Below, one piece after another: positions 1 through 7,357 of a DNA stretch of 11,724 nucleotides. The stretch is taken from NCBI GenBank assembly GCA_019677205.1, contig JAAMXY010003624.1, positions 1 to 11,724 on the forward strand, written 5' to 3'. Numbering within the stretch: the stretch's first letter is position 1; the number at the start of each line of letters is the position of its first letter. A program made the translations under genes and the position numbers. This DNA comes from Pinguiococcus pyrenoidosus (taxonomy: Eukaryota > Sar > Pinguiophyceae > Pinguiochrysidales > Pinguiochrysidaceae). The notes below the pieces were generated by a model. That model was given only the letters and a program-made list of their open reading frames with translations, ran no database searches and had not been told where the DNA came from.

Positions 1-3000
1 TTGCTTACGGCAGGGGAAAACGATGAAGTCAGGGGGGGCGCTTCCGATTCTAGCGGACATGGCGGCGGGGCTCCAAGCGGGGAAAAGCTAATGCAAAGGC
101 AAAGGATAGCGCTGTCCAAGGAGGACGCGGCCATCGTTTTGCAGCGGCAGCTTCGGAAGCATCTGTCGAAGCGACGGGAGGTTGAGGAAGTGGAGATCCG
201 CCGGCAGTTCCATGATTTCGAACACACGCGGCAGAGAAACGATATCACGGCGACCATTGATTTCAATCGCAGCGCTGCCGTTTCCGTGGCGCAGCCTCAG
301 AAGCAAGGCAGGCTACAAGACTGGCGCTCCGTCGCTCCCGACGAAGAAACGAAGAGACTGCGCAAGGACAAAGCACGTCTGTTGAGAACTAAATTGGGAA
401 CGAGCCTCTCAAAGGCGACGCGAATCCGACCGAAGCTCAGTCTCCGTGGCCGGACGGCCGACGAGCAGCGAGAATTGGCAGCAACCGCGTTTCAATCGCT
501 ATGGCGGGGACGCATCGTGAGACGGGAGCTCAAGCGCCAGACCAACTTGGCCGTAATGTGTCAAGCACTCGTGCGAGGCTTTCTCGCTCGATCCTACTAC
601 GCGAAGGAGAAGAACGAGTACCTCAAAGCAACCGCGGAACGGCGCAGGAGGCGCGAGCGCCAGCAGCAACGCAGAGCAGAGGAGCAGATTTTGGATCAGC
701 TGCGACAGCAGCATAAGCCTGACGCCATCGATCTGCAGCGGGAACAAGTAGAGAAGACGCTGAGTCGCGTGCCAGTTCCGGAAGTGGAAGAGAGGGAGCC
801 CGTGGCACTGAAGGATCCTGCCCACCCCGACATCTTGCCACACCTCCCGGAAGGGAGCCTCGAGTGCTTCGCCGCCTTACAAGCAGCCCTGAAAGCTGCT
901 CCCACTGTCGAAGGCCGCGACGCTTCGCTTCGGCTTGCCGAGCTAAGGAAACGCGTGGGCGTGAAGGCCAGGCAGCGGGAGATGGAGGAGCGGGAGACTG
1001 GCTTCCGGCCGGCAGATCTGGAGTCGGTACCACCGCGGCGAAGCTCGCGAGACAACTGTCGACGAATCTTCCACAACTACCGCAAGGCTCTGGACCTCTT
1101 GAGGCGACGGCACCAGCGAGAAAAGGAGCTGGAAAGGGCAAAGGACGATAGATGGCATCGCGTCCACGAGGTGCAGTCCTCGATTGGGGAGCTGTCAAAG
1201 CTGAAGGAGCTTGACGATGCGTGCAAGCCGATTCTCGCAGCCGTCAGGGCTCGCATCGCGGACGGCAGCTCCGCTGAGCCGTCAGAGGCGGAGCAAAAGT
1301 TCTTGGAGGGCTTCGGGGCCGCTGGCACGCTCCTGAAGCGCGTCCAGGACGCCCATGAGACGTCGATTCAGTCGTTCCGCGCGGATCGGCCTTGGTGGGC
1401 AGTACCTCTGCCAGAAGACGTCTCCTGTCTTCCCGTAGACATTCGCAAGGTCCAGTGCCTGAAGAGGCCGCGATGCTGGGAGCAGCAGTCCAAGGAACCC
1501 GCAGGCGACACGCCGACGGAAGACGAGGCGTCCATGTGGTGGTTCGCCATGGCGCGCCGGGACGACCTCGATCTCCTGCCCTACGCCCAAGTCGGTGCCC
1601 ACGCGTGTGATCGCACCCCCGAACTCCAGCGACTGGTGCCCAACACTCGCGCCGTTGGCAAGTTCCTGTACGACCGGGTCGCGATCGGAAGCTACGGTGT
1701 GCGCGTGCGCACCGACGCCTTCGTGGGGAAGATGGAAGCGCGGACCCGAGCTCGGTGTCAGGCTATCGTCGAGCTTGCGCAGAAGCGCCGGGTGATCGAG
1801 GACTTGCCGAAAGAGCTTGCAGCCATTCGTAGGAATCGCGAGGAGCGTTGGAATCATGCAGCAACGATCATCCAGAAGAGCGTGAGGGGTGCTCAGGCGC
1901 GGCGGCGCCTACGCAAAGCGAGGTGTGAGAAGCGCGTCCTTGGAGCTCTTGCGAATCTCATGTCCGAGCTGCAGGATGCAGAGGGCTCCAGCTTTGGCAT
2001 CGGAGAGATGTCGAATGCCTTGGCGAGGTTCAACACCTTGAGCAAGGAGCAGTTCGCGAGCGCCACGGCTTCGCGCCTCGCGAAGCCCGCCGGAGCTCCC
2101 GTTGCGCCGAAGACTGCGATTCTCCCGAAGCTCCAGACTGGCAAGACTACGCACCGCAAAGGCCTTGGCGGCTACACGGTTCTCAGCGCGCGGGATCGGT
2201 CCCGACCGGACATGGAGGTATCCGAACTGTCCACGGGCGCGCGCTTCAACCCACCGGCGAAAGCTGCCAGGCCACTTGGGGAGGACACCACAGGCGCTGC
2301 ACCAAGAAAGGCTCCACCCGTTGGTGTAGAAGGGGCAGAAGCCACAGACGGTGGACACGTTTTGAAAAGACCCATCGGTAAGGATGCTGGGGAGAGATCT
2401 ACCGCGCTACGCGCTTCGGATCCGGTGTCTTCGGATCCCACGGGAGCGTCCAATCAGACCAACGAAGAAGGTCAGCTCTATGAGGTTGACCAGCCAGCCA
2501 AACATGTGAAGTTTAGCTCACGGGACGCCGTATCGGCCTCTGTCGAGCTGGAAGGTCTGGAGAGAACAGAACCTGTCCGTCCCACCGCCATCCTCGACCA
2601 AATGCTGGCCGATGGCATGACGAGTGCGACGGAGCAGCACTCGCCTCTTTCGGCCGTAGTGCGTGCCCAACAAGAAGGTGGTGGCACACAGAGCTTCAGC
2701 AGCAGCACCTCGCCAGAGCAGCTTGCCCGCAATCACCGGATCGAGCAGATAAAGAAGGAGATGAAATCCAGATCGGGTCGCTTCGCGATGTCCGCTTCGC
2801 TAGAGAAGCGCGCAGAACAGGACTTCGCCCGGGAGATCTCAAAGAACCTTGTGGTTGCGAAGCTAAGGGTGCTGCTGCGGCGAGCGCAGGCCGGCGCACG
2901 GGTGAGTTCCGGAGTTGCACCCTTCCTTGAGGTCCTCGTCGTTGCTAAGCTTGCTCCCCAACCCAGGTGCACCGCTTGTTCAAGGGAGCAGTTGGCGAAG

Positions 3001-3845
3001 GGGGAAAGCTGCTGTCCGCCGATACCGTGGAGGGGAGCCTGAAACGACTGCTCGACGAGCAGGTTCCCGGCATGCCTTTGTACGACAGCGACCTCCTCTC
3101 CTCGGCCGAGACGACGCAAGCAGTCATGAGCTGCTTGGATCATGACGGAGACGGCGAGATCAGTTTTGACGACTTTGCCCTGTTCGCCGAGGAAAGTCTG
3201 CGCATTCCTGAGCCGAGCCTGGCGTCCAAGCGGGTGAAGCTGAGGCTCGCCCAATGCGCCCAGTTCGCCAACGTCGACGAGGAACGTATTCTTCGCGAAG
3301 CGTTCTGGCGTCCGAGGGCAGCGGGAGGAGAAGAGGAGGCTGCAAGTCTAGGCGACTGTCCAACGAAGCTGCTTGGCATTCGCGATCTCCGCGACGGCTT
3401 TGCGCACTTGAAGCTGGTCCTGTGTGCTGCGGATCTCGACAGCCTGTTCTTCGCCGAAGACGCCGACGCCGACGCAGGGCAGGAGGCCGCGGAAGGAAAC
3501 GGGCTTCTCATCGATTTCCAGGAGTTTGCGAGCACGGTTCTCCCCCACACGGGCCTTCGCAGTCGCGTCAAGCGGCGAGCCAAGACCCTGATTAAGCGCG
3601 ACATGCAGCAAAGCAAGGGGAAAGGCTTCGAACAGTTGATGCTGGCGCTCAGGGCAAGGGATACGAAGAATCTGAAGCAGCTCAGCGTTCGGGTGTTCAG
3701 CAGGGTGCTTGTGTCTTCCGAAGTGTTTGGTGAAATGGGCAGGAACGAAGCGGTCGCGCTCGCAGAGAAGCTACAGGAGATGGCCGGGACGGCGCGCGAC
3801 GCGAAAGGATTTGTTAAGTACGCGCTCCTAAGAAAGCTGGTGTAG
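1..3845 (+). CDS. IQ-motif and EF-hand protein, two exons in window, 5' partial
   Basis: The coding sequence is exon 1..2901 joined to 2967..3845, giving 1259 codons in the window. The frame is open from base 1. The first in-frame ATG is at 91, so the true start may be 91 or upstream. Numbering from window codon 1, IQ-like calmodulin-binding motifs lie near residues 44-60, 161-177, 183-200 and 620-640. Highly basic, coiled-coil-like stretches rich in Arg, Gln and Glu follow the second and third motifs. A central Trp-rich region (about 460-600) is not recognised, and residues 680-930 look disordered. The last exon carries a canonical EF-hand loop, DHDGDGEISFDD, at about 1025-1036. A second, acidic EF-like segment near 1140-1170 is interrupted. 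IQ motifs bind calmodulin-type proteins and EF-hands bind calcium, so the protein probably links calcium to a cytoskeletal or scaffold role (inference). The stop is 17 bases from the stop of the opposing SET gene. Confidence 0.85.
2902..2966 (+). other. Spliceosomal intron, 65 bases, phase 0
   Basis: The donor is GTGAGT after codon CGG, and the acceptor is CCCAG before GTG. A branch-like GCTAAGC has its likely branch A at 2948, 18 bases from the acceptor, with a pyrimidine-rich run after it. Splicing joins frame 1 to frame 3 and attaches the EF-hand exon. If the intron is retained, the frame shifts and ends at a TGA at 3040-3042, which removes the EF-hand part. Confidence 0.85.
3138..3173 (+). 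other. EF-hand calcium-binding loop
   Basis: The twelve codons read DHDGDGEISFDD. Acidic or oxygen ligands stand at loop positions 1, 3, 5 and 9, Gly is at 6 and Ile at 8. Position 12 is Asp rather than the usual Glu, which is allowed but tends to change calcium/magnesium preference. Helical flanks (AVMSCL before, FALFAEESL after) fit a complete EF-hand. Confidence 0.85.
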
Positions 3846-3862
3846 CTGGAAGCGGCGTGCAG

Positions 3863-5807
3863 CTAAGAAACAATCTTTCGTCCTGCCAACGGGCCTTTCA
3901 CTCTTTTGTACCACTCGGGCAGGCTCCCAACGGCAGCGTAGTCCACGAAGACTTCCTCGTCCTCCAAGGGTCGCAAGGACACAATGAATAGCACCGAGTC
4001 TTGCTCTCGCAGTGGCTGATACAGGTACTGCGATTCCTTCGGGCAGAAGCGCCGAATCGGAAGGGCGTCCCGCGCGTCTTCACTTAGACTGCTGCACTTC
4101 ATTTCGTAGAAGAGGCTGTTGGGCTGTTGCCCCTCTGGAGGATGGTTGACCATGCCCGCGAAGGGAATTCCGCTGTCACCCGTCAAGCCGGCAATGGCCT
4201 GGCGAGCGTCGGTGCTCCCTGCGCGATGGGTAAAACGAGAAGAGAAGGAGGCTGAGGAGACAATCGTCTGAACGCCATTTCGACCGTGGCCCCATACCTT
4301 CTATGAAAGATCCATCCTGATACTTGGCGGTGTAGCTGGCGGCCTCGGACTCGGGACTCACGGACGCCCACCACTCTTCAGCCCTGCTGGAATCTATCGA
4401 AACCGATTGTCAGTGAACGAGAAACGAGGCATAGTGCCGAGCGCATTCGCGTTGCAGATTTTTAGAGCTGTAGAGTTGTAGAGTTGAAGAGTTGTAGAGT
4501 TGAAGAGTTGAAGAGTTGAAGAGTTATAGCGTTGTAGAGCTGGAGAGTTACAGAGCACAAAGAGGCCGTGCGCATTGTGGACAAAGGTGCGTACCGTGAA
4601 GGCGCCCGTGGTACAAGGCTAGAACTGCCCCGGCCGGACACTTGCCCACCACGAAAAGACCCTTTCCGGCGCCGTCCACGCTCGAAGGCCGAACCTCAAT
4701 CGGCAGCGTCGACTCGCCCTCGCCACTGGATGCCAGGGCCACGAGGCTCTGAAACTCCTTGGAAATGTCCACCCACAAGAACAGGACCTGCAGCATCTGC
4801 TCCGCGGTCCTCTGGACAGCCATGGTGTCCGCCTCGGTGTCCGCCTCGCTGACGTCACCAGCTGCCACCGTTGCATCCAGTGCGGTGAGCGCAGCCCCGA
4901 GTGCATCGATGATGCCTGCGCTGCGAGCAGACTGCTTCAGAGGAAGATCTGCGCCTTGAAGGCTCTGCAACCGAAGTCGCTCCAGAAGCTGCAGTGCCAG
5001 TCGCACGTCCCCTAGCTTTTCGATGGGATTGTCCCGCAGCTGAAAGCAGCCCGCCTGGACGATCAGGGGCAGCAGTCGCTCGGCAATGCCTTTCACGGCG
5101 TCGACGCCGGGCTCCGTCTTGAGTATGGCATCAAACACGAAGAGGCCCAGCTGCGCGTTGGTGCCCCTCGACGGCAACGTCGCGAGGACGGCGAGGATCC
5201 GGTCTAGGAACTTCCGAAGCAGCTCGGGTCTTGCCGTCATGACAGAGACGAGTTCACAGAATCCATGCCACAGCTGCTCCGCCTCAGCCGGTGCGGATTG
5301 AACGACATGAATCGCTTGGTCGAGGGCCTCCTCGAATTCGTCGCCTGGCTGTTGCTCTCCCGCAGCAGCGAGGAAGCCTTGCAGCGCCAAGACGCACGGT
5401 GTCGCCACACCAAGCGCAACTTCGCCTGCGCTGAAATCCTTGAGCTCCGAGTCCATTGCGTTTGCGCAAAAGCCCATCAACTTCGCTGTACTTTGACTGC
5501 ACAGCACGAAGACCTCGGCGGGGAATTCACCCTGCAGGAGTCCCGGGACGCCTTCCAGCAACAGGTTCGCTGCCTGACTTGCCAGCGGCACTCTGTCGTC
5601 GACGCTGTGGGGATCTGATGACCCGTCGGAGTCCGAAAGCTCGAAGAAAGTCGCCAGCATCCCCGCCAGGGAGCTCCAGACCTCCACCCGTGTCGCGTCA
5701 GTCACGGGAAAGTCCGCGCGGAGCGCCTCAAGAGCGTCAGCGGCATCCTCCGGGCTGCCCTTCTGAGCCTCCTCAAAAGCCTTGAGATAAGGCAGCTCCG
5801 CCGCCAT
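3863..5807 (-). CDS. SET-domain protein (putative lysine methyltransferase), three exons
   Basis: On the minus strand the exons are 5807..4595, 4393..4298 and 4218..3863. They total 1665 bases, an exact multiple of three, and encode 554 residues from an ATG at 5807. Residues 1-365 are almost entirely helical and look like an alpha-solenoid, with no named family recognised. The SET domain begins at about residue 368 with a GAGKGLFV motif and PAGAVLALYHG. It continues in exon 2 with SYTAKYQDGSFIEG. It ends in exon 3 with the MVNH motif (N461-H462, matching the NH of the SET NHSxxPN motif, followed by PN) and EVFVDY (Y530 as the expected active-site tyrosine). Such proteins transfer methyl groups from S-adenosylmethionine to lysines. 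The substrate, histone or not, cannot be told. No cysteine-rich pre- or post-SET motif is seen. The 5' end faces the ankyrin gene across a shared promoter region. Confidence 0.85.
4219..4297 (-). other. Intron 2 of the SET gene, 79 bases, phase 1
   Basis: The donor is GTATGG on the minus strand from 4297. The acceptor is GCGCAG ending at 4219, with a long pyrimidine tract before it. Both ends are phase 1, and joining gives FIEG-STDARQ, which places the DG..I.G strand of the SET domain ahead of the NH motif as expected. The length is not a multiple of three, so retention would frameshift. Confidence 0.85.
4394..4594 (-). other. Intron 1 of the SET gene, 201 bases, phase 1, carrying a minisatellite
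   Basis: The donor is GTACGC, read on the minus strand from 4594. The acceptor is GATAG ending at 4394, preceded by a CTGAC branch-like motif about 16 bases away and a pyrimidine-rich run. Both ends are phase 1, so the codon across the junction becomes GAT (Asp). The common alternative CAG acceptors a few bases downstream do not keep the SET frame with this donor. The acceptor is therefore inferred mainly from phase and branch point. An 88-bp tandem repeat fills the donor-proximal half. Confidence 0.7.
4463..4558 (+). repeat. 8-bp minisatellite, about 11-12 units
   Basis: Head-to-tail copies of the octamer (T/A)AGAGTTG run from 4463. Units 1-8 are near perfect, varying mainly at base 1 (T or A) and base 6 (T or C). 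Units 9-12 are more diverged (TAGCGTTG, TAGAGCTG, GAGAGTTA, CAGAGCAC). The array lies wholly inside intron 1 of the minus-strand SET gene, where the transcript reads as a pyrimidine-rich CAACUCUW repeat. Confidence 0.9.
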
Positions 5808-6383
5808 GATGAAGTCTGCGGTGCGGCGTCGCTGAAGGCACTGGTCTCGCTAAAAATCGGAGAGCTTTCCTACGGGATCAGCTGATCTACGCGACGCCAC
5901 GCAATGATATTGTACTGCCAAATTGCGCCCAACCCTGCGATGCGCCAATGACAGCTTCGTTCCTAGTATAAACTTCCAATCACATCCCTGGCTCGATAAC
6001 AGAGGAGGCTTCAATTGGCTGAAAAACGGCAGACTGGTGTGTTGTCGCCGCCATGATCGGAGACCAAAGCTCCAGGATTGGTGGAAACGATGGGACCAGT
6101 TGACTTTGCAGCGCCGCTGGCGTTTCCGCGGAACTGCGCCACCGACATTGGCACTTTGGAAGCCCGGGCGTCGTTGTGGGCATCCTCGTACGGTCGCAAA
6201 GCTCTCCGAAGGGAGGTGGGGCATCTTGTCCGCTGCTTCGAGAGGACCTGGGCTGGGCGGTGGTCCCAGGAGCGTCGGGAGCTTGGCTGGATTCCTTTCA
6301 TCTTGGACGCACGCCCCAGAGCTCCTCGGCAGGAGCTTCGGATCGACAGACCATCTGAGGAGCGGGGTGTCCCCTGCTGAAGG
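5808..6383. promoter_or_regulatory. Divergent intergenic region between SET and ankyrin genes
   Basis: These 576 bases separate two start codons pointing away from each other, so both promoters should lie here. Visible elements are CCAAT at 5945-5949 and 5976-5980, ATTGG at 6014-6018, 6077-6081 and 6147-6151, and TATAAA at 5967-5972. No protein was recognised. A plus-strand stretch open from 6057 to 6377 is in the ankyrin gene's frame and is separated from it by one TGA at 6378-6380. It may be 5' UTR, or a missed upstream exon of the ankyrin gene. Confidence 0.5.
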
Positions 6384-7142
6384 ATGTGGGACACGCGATT
6401 TCAAACCCCACGGAGTACTGCCCGTGCAGGGACTGATGGGTACGAAACGCCGGGGGCGCAGGAGACGCCGCGCAGCCTGGGAGAGTGGCAGGCCTCTCGA
6501 GCTCAACAGGCCGGGACTATGCAAGAGGCGCCCGGGTGGACTGCGAGCCACAGAGCGAGGAGATACACCGTGGGCGAGCCTGTCGTGAATCGACCCTGGG
6601 AGGGACTTAATCAATACCAGACACCCTATGCGTCCTCGCCGGCTGTGACGCCGCAAGGCGTCACAGCCGCAAGCGAAAGCGGGGGAGTCGACTACAGCCA
6701 AAGATTGGCACGACGGCATCAGCATCACTCGTTTGCAGGAAGCTCCAAGACGGGGGTAGGAGAGCCATACTTCGGAGCCGTGGACACGCAAGACGTCGAG
6801 TCCGTTTTCTCCTTCACGGCGCAGAACAAAGTGGACGCCGTATCCGCCATAATCGACCGCGGGGTTCCAATAAACGTTCGGGATGCTTTTGGGAACACCT
6901 TGCTCATGATAGCCTGCAAGTATGGGCACAAGCGAACTGTGAAAATGGCACTGCGAAGGGGCGCAGACATCGACGCGAGAAACTTCCGTGGGGAGACAGC
7001 TCTGCAATTCTGCTACGCTTTTGGGCACGGGGATACTTTAGGAGCATACCTTCTCTCAAAAGGAGCAACTGGACACCTTCCAAATGGAGCTGGCCTACGG
7101 CCTTCGCAGGGCTGGCCACAGAGTTTGCAACACCAGTCGTAG
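6384..7142 (+). CDS. Ankyrin-repeat protein, 252 residues
   Basis: A single open frame starts at the ATG at 6384, directly after an in-frame TGA at 6378-6380, and ends in TAG. Residues 1-130 are low-complexity and probably disordered, rich in Gln, Thr, Ser, Pro and Arg. Three ankyrin repeats follow: about 137-167 (DVESVFSFTAQNKVDAVSAI), 169-201 (GNTLLMIACKYGHKRTVKMA) and 202-229 (RGETALQFCYAFGHGDTLGA). Ankyrin repeats bind other proteins, so no enzymatic role is implied. From memory, the VFSF...GNTLL...ACKYGHKR...LRRGADI pattern matches a well-conserved protist and ciliate-type ankyrin family, often in flagellated organisms; this link is not proven here. The gene is convergent with DUF1350 and divergent from SET. 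The disordered N-terminal part has no recognised homology, so its exact start is less certain than the repeats. Confidence 0.8.
   Translation: MWDTRFQTPRSTARAGTDGYETPGAQETPRSLGEWQASRAQQAGTMQEAPGWTASHRARRYTVGEPVVNRPWEGLNQYQTPYASSPAVTPQGVTAASESGGVDYSQRLARRHQHHSFAGSSKTGVGEPYFGAVDTQDVESVFSFTAQNKVDAVSAIIDRGVPINVRDAFGNTLLMIACKYGHKRTVKMALRRGADIDARNFRGETALQFCYAFGHGDTLGAYLLSKGATGHLPNGAGLRPSQGWPQSLQHQS
6640..6669 (+). repeat. Perfect 13-bp inverted repeat with GCAA tetraloop
   Basis: Bases 6640-6652 (CGGCTGTGACGCC) are exactly complementary to 6657-6669 (GGCGTCACAGCCG) around the loop GCAA. In RNA this is a GC-rich stem closed by C-G on a GNRA tetraloop, an unusually stable hairpin. It lies within the ankyrin-protein coding sequence, over residues of about PAVTPQGVTA in the low-complexity N-terminal part. 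Confidence 0.9.
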
Positions 7143-7357
7143 GTCGTCCATCGCAGTAGGCAAGGTGCAGGTCGGGCGAACTGGCTAAAAAAAATGCCTC
7201 GTCCGAAGCAAACCACGAGGAATCAGCACGAGTCTGTCATTAAACTAAGGCAAACTTGAAGCAGCTCTAAGGGCCACGGCTGACGATGCCAGCGTGCCGA
7301 GAGGGTGAAGCACCGCCTGCACCATGCCTGTCGCCTCGTCCCCCGCCATCCCTAAAC
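7143..7357. other. Convergent 3' spacer with candidate polyadenylation signal
   Basis: This 215-base stretch lies between the ankyrin stop (+) and the DUF1350 stop (-). It holds an eight-A run at 7187-7194 and an ATTAAA hexamer at 7239-7244, about 97 bases after the ankyrin stop. ATTAAA is a known variant polyadenylation signal in many eukaryotes, but its use here is a guess. No signal was seen for the minus-strand gene, and no gene was found. Confidence 0.3.

Noticed and set aside
623-1857. Two 191-codon minus-strand open frames (623-1198 and 1282-1857)
   Set aside because: They are shadows of the long IQ-protein exon in GC-rich DNA, with no domain.
2902-3042. IQ protein ending at the TGA at 3040 without splicing
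   Set aside because: The tail after 2902 is not protein-like, while consensus splice sites join directly to a frame with an EF-hand.
2733-3254. 173-codon minus-strand open frame across the exon junction
   Set aside because: It is antisense to the IQ/EF-hand gene and its intron. The plus strand has the splice signals and the EF-hand.
4381-4393. CAG acceptors just inside SET exon 2
   Set aside because: With the GTACGC donor they give the wrong phase and a stop within a few codons. The GATAG acceptor keeps the SET frame.
5923-6588. 221-codon plus-strand open frame upstream of and overlapping the ankyrin gene
   Set aside because: It is Arg/Gly/Trp-rich with no domain, and overlaps the ankyrin start in another frame.
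5850-7028. 392-codon open frame on the minus strand
   Set aside because: It runs antisense to the ankyrin gene and across the intergenic region. The translation has no recognisable domain and is rich in Arg, Pro and Ser. The opposing frame has clear ankyrin repeats.
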